Below, piece after piece: positions 53,510 to 61,657 of a stretch of DNA of 64,000 nucleotides. How positions within the stretch are numbered: the stretch's first letter is position 1; each line of letters begins with the position of its first letter. Under the pieces are notes generated by a model, which had not been told where the DNA came from, ran no database searches, and saw only the letters and a program-made list of their open reading frames with translations. This DNA comes from Bradyrhizobium diazoefficiens. GTDB lineage: Bacteria; Pseudomonadota; Alphaproteobacteria; Rhizobiales; Xanthobacteraceae. Both the position numbers and the translations under genes were made by a program. Location: contig NZ_JAFCJE010000005.1 in NCBI RefSeq assembly GCF_018131185.1, positions 62,001-126,000 of the forward strand, in the 5' to 3' direction.

Positions 53510-54568
53510 ATGGCGTCCCTGATCGCGGGCGGGGTCGATTGCGATGTGCATCCGGCCGTGCCGCATCTGACCAGCCTTTTGCCGTACCTGAACGACTACT
53601 GGCGCGATCAGGTGACGACGCGCGGCATGGTCGATCTGGTCTCGCAATCCTATCCGGAGAATTCGCCGATCACGGCGCGGCCCGACTGGCGTCCCGAACG
53701 CGGCAAGCCGGGCGAGAGCCTGGAGGACATGCAGCGCCATGTGCTCGATCCTTTCAAGCTCGAACTCGCCATATGCAATCCGCTCTACGGCGTGCAGATG
53801 GTATTTTCGGAAGACATGCAGGCAGCCTTCTGCCGCGCGCTGAACGATTGGCTCGCGAAGGAATGGCTCGGTCGCGATTCCCGGCTGCGCGGCTCGATCG
53901 TGATTCCGACGCAAAACGTCGAGAAGGCCGTTGCCGAGATCGAGCGCTGTGCACAGGACAAGCGCTTCGTGCAAGTGCTGGTGCTGGTCATGGGTGACAC
54001 GCCGCTGGGCAAGCGCGCGCTGTGGCCGATCTACGAAGCCGCGGAACGTCTGGAACTTCCCGTCGGTGTGCACGCGGGTTCCGCCTATCACAATCCGCCG
54101 ACCGCCGTGGGATGGGGGTCCTACCATATCGAGGATTATGTCGGGCAGGCCCAGGCGTTCCAGACCCAGCTCACCAGCCTGATCGTCGAGGGCGTGTTTG
54201 CCAAATATCCGCGGCTGAAAATGGTGATGCTGGAGTCGGGCGTCTCCTGGATCTCCCCCTATCTCTGGCGCCTGCACAAGTTCTGGCGCGGGGTGCGGAT
54301 GGAGACGCCTTGGGTCGATCGCGCGCCGCTGGAGATTGTGCGCAGCAACATCCGTTTCTCGTTGCAGCCATTTGATGCACCGCCAGACGACGCGACATTA
54401 ATTCGCCTGTTTGATCATATGCAGTCGGACGAATTGGTCCTATTCTCCACGGACTATCCGCACTGGCAGTTCGACGGCCAGGACGCGCTGCCCGAAGGTC
54501 TCACCCCCGATCTCGTGCGCAAGATCATGATCGACAATCCGCATGCGACCTATCCCCGCCTGAGGTGA
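53510..54568 (+). CDS. Amidohydrolase (ACMSD/decarboxylase-like group), copy 1
   Basis: 352 residues from ATG 53510 (AAAGGAGA 6 bases upstream); the longer frame from 53459 is unlikely. TIM-barrel amidohydrolase of the family that includes aromatic acid decarboxylases. Metal motif GGVDCDVHPA (the DxH site, where typical members have DxHxH), a central GVHAGS His, and FSTDYPHWQFD with the last metal Asp near 313. It is about 25 bp from copy 2, and copy 2 overlaps the Rieske gene: a three-gene operon. Substrate perhaps an aromatic or heterocyclic acid; not provable here. Confidence 0.82.
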   Translation: MASLIAGGVDCDVHPAVPHLTSLLPYLNDYWRDQVTTRGMVDLVSQSYPENSPITARPDWRPERGKPGESLEDMQRHVLDPFKLELAICNPLYGVQMVFSEDMQAAFCRALNDWLAKEWLGRDSRLRGSIVIPTQNVEKAVAEIERCAQDKRFVQVLVLVMGDTPLGKRALWPIYEAAERLELPVGVHAGSAYHNPPTAVGWGSYHIEDYVGQAQAFQTQLTSLIVEGVFAKYPRLKMVMLESGVSWISPYLWRLHKFWRGVRMETPWVDRAPLEIVRSNIRFSLQPFDAPPDDATLIRLFDHMQSDELVLFSTDYPHWQFDGQDALPEGLTPDLVRKIMIDNPHATYPRLR

Positions 54569-54593
54569 GCCCGCTGCCAAAGGAGGCAAGGCG

Positions 54594-55703
54594 ATGAATA
54601 TCCAGTTCCGCGAGAGCCAAGAAGCTGCTTCCCCACTGACGACGAAGACCGCGATCGCGGACTGCGACATCCATCCGGCCCGCGCCACCCGCACCGAGCT
54701 TTATCCTTATCTCGCCAAACGCTGGCAGCATCATCTCGAAGTCTACGGGGTTCATGCCTATCAGGGCATGATGGACGGCCCGCCCTATCCCAAAGCCCAG
54801 CCCAATGCCTCGCGCCGCGATGCCTATCCACCGGAAGGCGGGCCGCAGGGCTCCTCGCTCTCCTTCATGCAGAAGCAGCTGCTCGATCCCAACAACGTGC
54901 AATTGGGCGTGCTCAATCCGCTCAACACCGGGCAGGGCATCCGCAATCACGAGCTCTCGGCCGCCTTGTGCTCGGCGATCAACGACTGGCAGATCGACAA
55001 ATGGACCAGCAGGGACAAGCGGCTGAAGGCGTCGATCGTCGTCGGTAACGAGGATGGTTTGTCGGCCGCCGCCGAGATCCGCGAGCGCGCCGGCGACAAG
55101 AACTTCGTGCAAGTGCTGCTGCTCAGCCGCAATGTCGAGCCGCTCGGCCAGCGCCGCTATTGGCCGATCTATCAGGCCGCGGAAGAAGCAGGGCTGCCCG
55201 TCGGCGTGCACGCCTTCGGCTTCGGCGGCAATCCGATCACGCCGTCGGGCTGGCCCTCCTATTACATCGAGGAGATGGTGGGGCATTCGCAGTGCCAGCA
55301 ATCCGCGCTGGCGAGCCTCGTTCTGGAAGGCGTGTTCGAGCGCTTCCCGAAGCTGAAGATGGTGATGATCGAGGCCGGCTTCGGCTGGGCGCCGTCGCTG
55401 GCGTGGCGGCTCGACAAGGCCTGGCAGCGCCTGCGCAGCGAGGTGCCGCATGTGAAGCGGCCGCCGTCGGAATATATCCGCGAGCAGGTGTGGTGGACGA
55501 CGCAGCCGATGGAGGATCCGGAGCGGCGCGAGGATCTTTTCGACGTCATCAACTGGATCGGCTGGGACCGGCTTCTGTTCGCCACCGACTATCCGCATTG
55601 GGACTATGACGAGCCGTCGCGCGTGCTGCCGGCGGGCGTCAGCGAGGCCGATCGCGAGGCGTTCTACCTCGGCAATGCGAAGAAGCTCTACGGCGTTTCC
55701 TGA
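54594..55703 (+). CDS. Amidohydrolase (ACMSD/decarboxylase-like group), copy 2
   Basis: 369 residues, paralogue of the preceding protein: ADCDIHPARATRTELYPYL, PVGVHAFGFGGN, FATDYPHWDYD. GGAGGCAAGGCG lies before the ATG. The stop TGA and the ATG of the Rieske gene share a base, so the two are translationally coupled. Two similar but not identical metal-dependent hydrolases or decarboxylases in tandem suggest either subunits of a hetero-oligomer or successive steps. Confidence 0.82.
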   Translation: MNIQFRESQEAASPLTTKTAIADCDIHPARATRTELYPYLAKRWQHHLEVYGVHAYQGMMDGPPYPKAQPNASRRDAYPPEGGPQGSSLSFMQKQLLDPNNVQLGVLNPLNTGQGIRNHELSAALCSAINDWQIDKWTSRDKRLKASIVVGNEDGLSAAAEIRERAGDKNFVQVLLLSRNVEPLGQRRYWPIYQAAEEAGLPVGVHAFGFGGNPITPSGWPSYYIEEMVGHSQCQQSALASLVLEGVFERFPKLKMVMIEAGFGWAPSLAWRLDKAWQRLRSEVPHVKRPPSEYIREQVWWTTQPMEDPERREDLFDVINWIGWDRLLFATDYPHWDYDEPSRVLPAGVSEADREAFYLGNAKKLYGVS

Positions 55704-56116
55704 TGGCAAGACACGTCATCGCCGCGGTCGACGAGCTTCCGCCGGGCACGCGGAAATTCCTGGAGATCGACGGACGGCCGATCGCGGTCTTCAACATCAA
55801 GGGCGAATATTTCGGCCTGATGAACCGCTGCCCGCATCAGGGCGCCGCGCTGTGCGAGGGGCCATTGATCGGGCTCGCGCAATCCAGCGAGCCCGGCGAA
55901 ATCGAATATACCAAATTAGGGGAGATCATCCGTTGCCCCTGGCACGGCTGGGAGTTCGACATCCGCACCGGCCAGTCCTATTGCGACCCTCGCCGCTTCC
56001 GCGTGAAAGCTTATCCCGCCCATGTCGAGCCGGGCGCGAGCGTCGTGAAGGGGCCGTATGTCGCCGAGACCATCCCGGTCAGGATCGAGAGCGACTACGT
56101 GGTGGTGGAGCTGTAG
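55703..56116 (+). CDS. Rieske [2Fe-2S] protein
   Basis: 137 residues with both Rieske motifs: CPHQGAAL (Cys 43, His 45) and CPWHGWEFD (Cys 78, His 81). It is soluble and small, like Rieske ferredoxins or small subunits. An insert between the motifs (EGPLIGLAQSSEPGEIEYTK) is longer than in simple ferredoxins. Coupled to the amidohydrolase pair by a one-base overlap. No oxygenase alpha subunit is in the window, so its electron acceptor is unknown. Confidence 0.88.
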   Translation: MARHVIAAVDELPPGTRKFLEIDGRPIAVFNIKGEYFGLMNRCPHQGAALCEGPLIGLAQSSEPGEIEYTKLGEIIRCPWHGWEFDIRTGQSYCDPRRFRVKAYPAHVEPGASVVKGPYVAETIPVRIESDYVVVEL

Positions 56117-56127
56117 GCGGCGCATGA

Positions 56128-56147
56128 CCCTCCCTGGAGGGGAGGGT
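56128..56147. repeat. Short palindrome fragment of the CCCTCCC/GGGAGGG type
   Basis: CCCTCCCTGGAGGGGAGGGT is a near-perfect palindrome directly after the Rieske gene; it is the terminal part of the larger element seen at 27283-27438. It may act as a terminator between the convergent Rieske and MFS genes. Confidence 0.6.
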
Positions 56148-56172
56148 AAGAGGCGCCCGGAATGACACTGTC

Positions 56173-57504
56173 CTAACGCCCCGCGACCGGCTCCGGGACC
56201 GCATCATATGCCGGCGCCGCCTTGCCGCCACCGCGATACACCGTGGTGGCCGCGATGATGCCGAGCAGGGCGGCGAGCATCAGCCAGAAGCCGGGCGAAG
56301 CCTTGTCGCCGGTGCGCTCGATCAACCAGGTCGAGGCGAACGGCGTGAAGGTGCCGAACAGGGCGGCGGCGAGCGCGAAGGCGAGTGAGAAGCAGGTGGT
56401 GCGGACATGCGCCGGCACGATCTCGACGAGCGCACCTAACATGGTGCCGCTGTAGACGCCGAAATAGAACGAGAACATCATCTCGACCGCGAGCAGCTTG
56501 CCGAAGCTCGGCGCGATGACCAGCCAGTGCAGCGCAGGGTAGGCGGTGACGAGCGAGAGGCCGGCGATGGCGAGCAGCACCGGCTTGCGGCCGATGCGAT
56601 CGGACAGCGCGCCGCCGACCGGATTCCAGATGAAGTTGCTCACCGCGACCAGCAGGGTCACCAGCAACGCGTCCTGTGTCGACAGCTTCAGCACGGTCTT
56701 GCCGAAGGTCGGCGTGTAGACGGTGACGAAATAGAACGTCGTCGTGGTCAGGATCGCGATCATCATGCCGAGGACGACGATGCGCCAGTTGGCGAGCGCG
56801 GAAGCGAATACCTCGCTCGTTGTCGGATGCTTCTTCATGGCGAGGAAGGCCGGTGTCTCCTCGAGCGTCCGCCGCAGGACAAAGATCAGCGGAATGATCA
56901 GGCAGCCGACGAAGAAGGGAATGCGCCAGCCCCAGGCGGCCACCGTGTCGGCGGGCATCACTTCGGACAGGATGAAGCCGAGGATCGAGGCTACGAAGAT
57001 CGCGACCTGCTGGCTCGCCGACTGGAACGAGGTGTAGAAGCCGCGATTGCCGGGCGTTGCGATCTCCGCGAGATAGACCGAGACGCCGCCGAGCTCGACG
57101 CCCGCCGAGAAGCCCTGCAGCAGCCGGCCGAGCAGCACGATCACGGGCGCGGCGATGCCGATGGTCGCATAGCTCGGGCAGAACGCGATCACCACGGTCC
57201 CGAAGGCCATGATGCCGAGCGTGACGATCAGGCCCTGGCGGCGGCCGATGCGATCGATGTAAGAGCCGAGCACGATCGCGCCGACCGGCCGCATCAAGGC
57301 GCCGAGCCAGAACACGCCGAAGGTGTTGAGCAGCGATGCGGTCTCGTCGGAGGAGGGGAAGAACGCCTTGCCGATCGCGGCCGCATAGAAGCCGAACAGG
57401 AAGAAGTCGAACTGCTCGAGGAAATTGCCTGAGGTGGCGCGCAGGATCGCCCCGACGCGCGACTTGATCGCGGGTGAATTGGTCGATGCGGCTGATCCAG
57501 CCAT
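56173..57504 (-). CDS. MFS transporter (metabolite:H+ symporter family)
   Basis: 443 residues, twelve membrane helices, from ATG 57504 with AGGGGAGA 6-13 bases upstream. The A-motif GSYIDRIGRRQGL, the duplicated D-R-x-G-R-R/K in the second half (GALSDRIGRKPVL) and the FLEQFDFFLFGFYAAAIGKAFFPS start match the MHS family (alpha-ketoglutarate, citrate, proline/betaine or aromatic acid symporters). It converges with the amidohydrolase-Rieske operon and may import its substrate. The specific ligand is unknown. Confidence 0.87.
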   Translation of the reverse strand: MAGSAASTNSPAIKSRVGAILRATSGNFLEQFDFFLFGFYAAAIGKAFFPSSDETASLLNTFGVFWLGALMRPVGAIVLGSYIDRIGRRQGLIVTLGIMAFGTVVIAFCPSYATIGIAAPVIVLLGRLLQGFSAGVELGGVSVYLAEIATPGNRGFYTSFQSASQQVAIFVASILGFILSEVMPADTVAAWGWRIPFFVGCLIIPLIFVLRRTLEETPAFLAMKKHPTTSEVFASALANWRIVVLGMMIAILTTTTFYFVTVYTPTFGKTVLKLSTQDALLVTLLVAVSNFIWNPVGGALSDRIGRKPVLLAIAGLSLVTAYPALHWLVIAPSFGKLLAVEMMFSFYFGVYSGTMLGALVEIVPAHVRTTCFSLAFALAAALFGTFTPFASTWLIERTGDKASPGFWLMLAALLGIIAATTVYRGGGKAAPAYDAVPEPVAGR

Positions 57505-57647
57505 GGCGTTCTCCCCTTGGAAAGGCGCGCGTGCCGGAAATCGTCTTCCCGGCAAGGCGACAGATTGATGCTGCGACAATCTGTCATACCCCTTCCCGCG
57601 CGGGGCGGTGCAAGTCAATCGCTTTCGCCGCGGAAGCCGCTGATTTT

Positions 57648-58547
57648 TCAGGCCTTATTTTGCGTTGCAGCAAGCATCCAGTTCCGGAAGGCCATCAGCT
57701 TCGGCGCTTCCCGGCGCCCCTCGGGCGCCACAAGGTAGAAGCCGGCATCCGCCGGCAGTGCGATCTTGAAGGGGACCACGAGGCGGCCCTTGGCTATGTC
57801 GTCCTGGACGTAGGACGTCCGCCCCATCGCCACGCCGATGCCGTCGATCGCTGCCTGGATGGTCATGAAGATCATGTCGAAGGTGATGCCGGGGTGCCTG
57901 GCGATGTCGGCCGGCAGGCCCGCCGCGGTCAGCCACAGCCGCCAATCATCGCTGTTGGAGCTCGAGGTGTGCAGCAGCGGATGGTGTCGGAGATCCTCTG
58001 GACGGCGCAACGGCTTGTCGCCGCGCAGCAGGGACGGGCTGCACACCGGAAACAGCTCATCGGCCATCAGCCAGTCGGCTCGCAGGCCGGGCCACTGGCC
58101 GCGGCCGTAGCGGATCGCAGCATCGACATTGTCGCGCTGGAAATCGACCAGGCTGGTCGAGGTGGTGATGCGGACATCGATGCCGGGATGCTGCTCCTGG
58201 AAATCCGTCAGCCGCGGCAGCAGCCATTTTGCGGCGAGCGAGGCCAACGTCGAGACCGTCAGCACCTTGTCATCGTCCTTGCGCAGCAACCGGTCGGTTG
58301 CAAGCCGGAGGTCGTTGAAGGCGGCACGGACGCCCGGGAGGTAGTCGCGCGCTTCCGGCGTCAGCGCCAGCGCGCGGTTCTGCCGGATGAACAGGCGGAT
58401 GCCGAGCTCCTCCTCCAGCCTTCGGATCTGATGGCTGATCGCGGTCTGCGTCACGTTCAGCTCGCTGGCTGCCAGCGTGAAGCTGAGATGGCGCGCGGCG
58501 GCCTCGAACGCCCGCAATCCGTTCAGGGACGGCAATCTGGCAGTCAT
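57648..58547 (-). CDS. LysR-family transcriptional regulator (GcvA-like)
   Basis: 299 residues. Residues about 5-65 form the winged helix-turn-helix (LNGLRAFEAAARHLSFTLAASELNVTQTAISHQIRRLEE; key part SELNVTQTAISHQIR), followed by a periplasmic-binding-like effector domain (about 90-295). The GcvA-type sequence is typical of regulators of nearby catabolic genes. It is adjacent to the MFS gene (same strand, 143 bp away) and divergent from the DUF1127 gene. It may regulate the transporter or the amidohydrolase-Rieske operon. Confidence 0.88.
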   Translation of the reverse strand: MTARLPSLNGLRAFEAAARHLSFTLAASELNVTQTAISHQIRRLEEELGIRLFIRQNRALALTPEARDYLPGVRAAFNDLRLATDRLLRKDDDKVLTVSTLASLAAKWLLPRLTDFQEQHPGIDVRITTSTSLVDFQRDNVDAAIRYGRGQWPGLRADWLMADELFPVCSPSLLRGDKPLRRPEDLRHHPLLHTSSSNSDDWRLWLTAAGLPADIARHPGITFDMIFMTIQAAIDGIGVAMGRTSYVQDDIAKGRLVVPFKIALPADAGFYLVAPEGRREAPKLMAFRNWMLAATQNKA

Positions 58548-58587
58548 TTGGCAGCAGGATACATGACGTTATTTCATGCGAAAAGGT

Positions 58588-58603
58588 ACAAATTGTCGTT
58601 TGT
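58588..58603. promoter_or_regulatory. ACAAA-N6-TTTGT inverted repeat between LysR and DUF1127 genes
   Basis: ACAAATTGTCGTTTGT is a perfect 5-bp inverted repeat with a 6-base spacer 41-56 bases upstream of the LysR gene start and 55 upstream of the DUF1127 start. LysR regulators commonly bind T-N11-A sites near such repeats. Suggestive only. Confidence 0.3.
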
Positions 58604-58657
58604 CGCAGTGCACCAAGAAGCAGATATTAGCATCCAAGTTAGCTCCAGGAGCTCAAA

Positions 58658-58861
58658 ATGTCTACTTTGACCCACACCTCGATGACAAATCATCATGCGC
58701 CCGGCCTGATTCAGCAGGTCCTTGAGACGCTTCACGTCTGGTACGAGCGCTACCGCAACAGGCGCGAGCTCACCCATTGGACCGCGCGTGATCTCCAGGA
58801 CGTCGGACTGTCCTGGAGCGACATCGCCTACGAGGCCGACAAACCCTTCTGGCGGGCCTGA
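58658..58861 (+). CDS. DUF1127-family small protein
   Basis: 67 residues. The C-terminal half WYERYRNRRELTHWTARDLQDVGLSWSDIAYEADKPFWRA (key part RELTHWTARDLQDVGLS) is the DUF1127 domain (YjiS-like), an Arg-rich helix domain of small alphaproteobacterial proteins linked to RNA turnover and phosphate/carbon metabolism. AGGAG lies five bases before the ATG. It precedes the GNAT gene by 68 bp and may be co-transcribed. Confidence 0.85.
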   Translation: MSTLTHTSMTNHHAPGLIQQVLETLHVWYERYRNRRELTHWTARDLQDVGLSWSDIAYEADKPFWRA

Positions 58862-58929
58862 TTGGCCGCCAGGCCGGCGCCGCCTGAAGACAGGGGCGCC
58901 GGCGGTCCCTTTTCCGCAGGGCTTGTGTG

Positions 58930-59553
58930 ATGAGCACCCTTCGCCTCGAAGACCTCCGGCAATATTCGGACACGCTGCGCACCCGTCATGGCGAGGCGCT
59001 CGACGTCCGCTTTGTCGAGCCGCGTGACGCGGACGAGCTCCAGCACTATTTCCGCTCGCTCTCGACTCGCTCGCGCTACAACCGTTTTTTCGGCGCGATC
59101 AGCGAGCTGCCGTACGGACTGCTGCACGACTTCCTTCAGGTCGGCGAGCGCGAACGTTTTAGCGTGGTCGCGACCATGATCATCGACGGCTTCGAGACCA
59201 TCGTGGCCGAGGCGCGATACGCGCTGAATGCCGAAACCGCAACGTTCGAATTCGGCCTGTCGGTCGATGATCGCTGGCAGGGCCACGGCATCGCCACCGC
59301 GCTGTTGAAGAACCTCGAATGCCGCGCCGCGGCGCTCGGCGCCGAGCGCATCTTCGGCGAGACGCTGCGCTCCAACGAAACCATGCTCTCGCTCGCCCGC
59401 AAATCCGGGTTCGCCTTCGTCAATCATCCTGATGATTGGAAGCTGGTGCGCTTCGACAAGGAAATCTCGGTCGCCCCGAAAGACATTCCCTGCGCGAGCT
59501 GGCGCCTCGCCGCGCTTTCCCGTCAGGCCGATAGCCCCTCAGCCTCGGTCTGA
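58930..59553 (+). CDS. GNAT-family N-acetyltransferase
   Basis: 207 residues. The acetyl-CoA binding segment SVDDRWQGHGIATALLKNLE (R/Q-x-x-G-x-G/A, near 115-134) identifies the GNAT fold, as do the strands before it (ATFEFGLSVDD) and RIFGETLRSNETMLSLARKSGF after. The N-terminal DVRFVEPRDADELQHYFRSLSTRSRYNRFF resembles acetyltransferases related to Pat-type or acyl-CoA-ligase-associated GNATs. Its substrate is unknown. The gene ends ten bases before an intrinsic terminator. Confidence 0.83.
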   Translation: MSTLRLEDLRQYSDTLRTRHGEALDVRFVEPRDADELQHYFRSLSTRSRYNRFFGAISELPYGLLHDFLQVGERERFSVVATMIIDGFETIVAEARYALNAETATFEFGLSVDDRWQGHGIATALLKNLECRAAALGAERIFGETLRSNETMLSLARKSGFAFVNHPDDWKLVRFDKEISVAPKDIPCASWRLAALSRQADSPSASV

Positions 59554-59562
59554 CACCACTGC

Positions 59563-59598
59563 AGCCCGGCCTGGCGAACCCAGCGCCGGGCTTTTTTT
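59563..59598 (+). terminator. Intrinsic terminator after the GNAT gene
   Basis: AGCCCGGC and GCCGGGCT form an 8-bp GC-rich stem with a 14-base loop, followed directly by seven T residues (59592-59598). It is the clearest rho-independent terminator in the window. Confidence 0.88.
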
Positions 59599-59634
59599 GC
59601 CCCGTTGCGGTCCGTGCGAAGACCCTCTCCACAT

Positions 59635-59739
59635 CGTTATTCCGTGGCGCGCGTAGCGCGAACCCGGAATCCATTTCACGACGTGTCTTGCGGCCAGATG
59701 GATTCCGGGCTCGATGCTTCGCATCGCCCCGGAATGACA
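59635..59739. repeat. Interspersed palindromic repeat (GGAATGAC type)
   Basis: About 105 bp: left end CGTTATTCCGTGGCGCGCGT, right end CATCGCCCCGGAATGACAG, with ACCCGGAATCCAT / ATGGATTCCGGGCT internal arms. Close relative of 2340-2445 and 60631-60711. Confidence 0.8.
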
Positions 59740-59779
59740 GCCGGTTACCCGTCTCGACGGCCTGTTGCAAAGCGAGCAC

Positions 59780-60610
59780 CTACTTCCCCGTGAACACCGC
59801 CTTGCGCTTCTCGATGAAGGCCTGCACCGCCTCCTTGTGGTCGGCGGTCGTGGTCAGGCGGGTTAGACGTTCGGCCTCGTGGTCGCGCGCCGTCTCGAAG
59901 TCGAACAGCAGTGCCTCGTCGAGATTGTCCTTCATGTAGCGCAGCGCCAGGCGCGGACCTTCGGCGAGCGACTTGGCCAGAGCAAAGGCCTCGGTCTGCA
60001 GCTTGTCGTCGGGCACGACGCGATTGACGAGCCCGATCGTCTCGCACCTGACGGCATCAATCCGATCGCCGGTGAACATCAATTCGCGCGCCCGCGCGGT
60101 GCCGACCAGCCGCGTCAGCAGCCAGGCGATGCCGTAATCGCCTGACAGCGCGATGCGCGCATAGCCGGTAGCGACGAAAGCCGATTGCGCGGCAATGCGG
60201 ATGTCGCAGGCCATGGCGATGGCGAGCCCGGCGCCGACGGCGGGGCCGGGCAGCGCGGCGATGGTCGGCTTGCGCACCGACACCAGCGCGCCCGTGAGCA
60301 GCCGCTGCCGCTCCTGGAGGTCGGCAATGCGCTCGTCGAGCGACATCTCCAGCTTCTTCGGATCGCGATGCGCGCCCATGCCCTTGACGTTGCCGCCGGC
60401 GCAGAAGGCTTCGCCCGCACCCGTCAGCAGCAGCGCGCCGACATCGGGATTCTCGCCGCAGCTCCGGATCATCGTGCGCAGCGCCGGCGTCAGCGTGTCC
60501 GACAGCGAATTGCGCGCCTCCGGTCGGTTCAGCGTGATGATTGCGACCCGGTCGCGGATGCTGCAGAGGAGTTCATTGGTGCCGGTATCGATGGTGGCTT
60601 CCGCGGTCAT
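59780..60610 (-). CDS. Enoyl-CoA hydratase/isomerase-family protein
   Basis: 276 residues from ATG 60610 (GGGAGG 5-10 bases upstream); the longer frame to 60697 runs into repeat sequence. Crotonase fold: ITLNRPEARNSLSDTLT, AFCAGGNVKGMG (oxyanion hole loop), GPAVGAGLAIAMACDIRIAAQSA. It likely hydrates or isomerises an enoyl-CoA in the cytoplasm. The usual catalytic Glu positions are not clearly both present (GDYGIAWLLTRLVG follows), so a non-hydratase crotonase is possible. It is on the same strand as the SDR gene 111 bp upstream. Confidence 0.82.
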   Translation of the reverse strand: MTAEATIDTGTNELLCSIRDRVAIITLNRPEARNSLSDTLTPALRTMIRSCGENPDVGALLLTGAGEAFCAGGNVKGMGAHRDPKKLEMSLDERIADLQERQRLLTGALVSVRKPTIAALPGPAVGAGLAIAMACDIRIAAQSAFVATGYARIALSGDYGIAWLLTRLVGTARARELMFTGDRIDAVRCETIGLVNRVVPDDKLQTEAFALAKSLAEGPRLALRYMKDNLDEALLFDFETARDHEAERLTRLTTTADHKEAVQAFIEKRKAVFTGK

Positions 60611-60630
60611 GTCGCCTCCCTTGCCCCTGC

Positions 60631-60711
60631 TGTCATTCCGGGATGGTCCGAAGGACCAGACCCGGAATCTCGAGATTCCGGGTTCGATGCTTCGCATCGC
60701 CCCGGAATGAC
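60631..60711. repeat. Interspersed palindromic repeat (short GGAATGACA form)
   Basis: About 81 bp: TGTCATTCCGGG and CCCGGAATGACA ends are perfectly complementary, with GGTCCGAAGGACC and GGAATCTCGAGATTCC internal palindromes and a GATGCTTCGCATC hairpin. Sits between the enoyl-CoA hydratase and SDR genes. Confidence 0.8.
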
Positions 60712-60721
60712 AAACCTCAAT

Positions 60722-61423
60722 TCAAAACGTCTCTACCCAGGGCCGCAGCTCGATCTCCCAGCTCCAGGCGCTGCGCGGCTGCTGCAACACGTTCCAGTAG
60801 CTCTCCGCGATCGCGTCGGGATCGAGCATCGAATCCGGCTTGTCATCCGGCTCGCTCCGCGCTGCGCTCTTGATGCCGCCGTCGATCACGAAATGCGCGA
60901 CATGGATGCCTTGCGGCGACAATTCGCGCGCCAGGCTCTGTGCGAGTCCACGCAACGCGAACTTGCCCATCGCGAAGGAGGCGGACTGCGCGTAGCCCTT
61001 GACGCTGGCAGAGGCGCCGGTGAACAGGATCGCGCCGTGCTTGTTCGGCAGCATGCGCTTGGCCGCCTGCTGCGCCACCAGAAAGCCGCCATAGGCACTG
61101 ACCGCGATCGCCTGCGCGACATCGGCCGGGACGAGATCCACGATGGGCCCGCGGGCGCGGCCGCTGGCGTTGTAGATGACGAGATCGGGGGTGCCGATCT
61201 CGCGCTCGACGAGGCCGAACAGGCGCTCGACCTCGTCAGGCTCGGTGGCATTGCAGGAATAGGCCTTCGCGCCGGTCTCAGTGCAGAGCGCGCCAAGCTT
61301 CTCGATCTTTCGGGCGGCCAGCGCAACGCGAATACCTTGCGCGGCGAGCAAGCGCGCCAGCGAGGCGCTCAGGCCTTCGCCGGCGCCGACGATGAGGGCG
61401 ATCTTGTATTTCGGATGTTCCAT
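60722..61423 (-). CDS. Short-chain dehydrogenase/reductase with Phe at the catalytic Tyr position
   Basis: 233 residues. Rossmann start IALIVGAGEGLSASLARLLA (GxxxGxG variant GAGEGLS) and NAS in the NAG position (LVIYNASGRA). The active-site segment reads GASASVKGYAQSASFAMGKFALRG: where classical SDRs have YxxxK, this has F150-x3-K154. Ser 138 is present. A similar group of SDRs with FAMGKFAL is known to me from sequence memory, so this could be a coherent subfamily with altered or lost activity. Probably cytoplasmic. Start supported by a preceding GGGAT rather than a strong RBS. Confidence 0.8.
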   Translation of the reverse strand: MEHPKYKIALIVGAGEGLSASLARLLAAQGIRVALAARKIEKLGALCTETGAKAYSCNATEPDEVERLFGLVEREIGTPDLVIYNASGRARGPIVDLVPADVAQAIAVSAYGGFLVAQQAAKRMLPNKHGAILFTGASASVKGYAQSASFAMGKFALRGLAQSLARELSPQGIHVAHFVIDGGIKSAARSEPDDKPDSMLDPDAIAESYWNVLQQPRSAWSWEIELRPWVETF

Positions 61424-61657
61424 GGGCGTGATCTCTTGGGACAGGGCGACGCTGATCTATGCATGGGCCGCGCGAACAACCAGCCGGCGCGGTCACAATT
61501 CCGCAGGGCGGCGAATTGCTCCCTCACGGCGATCATGCCGCCCTGACAATTTGCGGCTTTATACGTGTCTGCGGCTGGAGCATGATCGACATCATCCCGA
61601 GCGGCAAGCGCTAAAGTGGCGTTGAACGTCCGGGCCAGCGGAAACGAGAGAACCATC

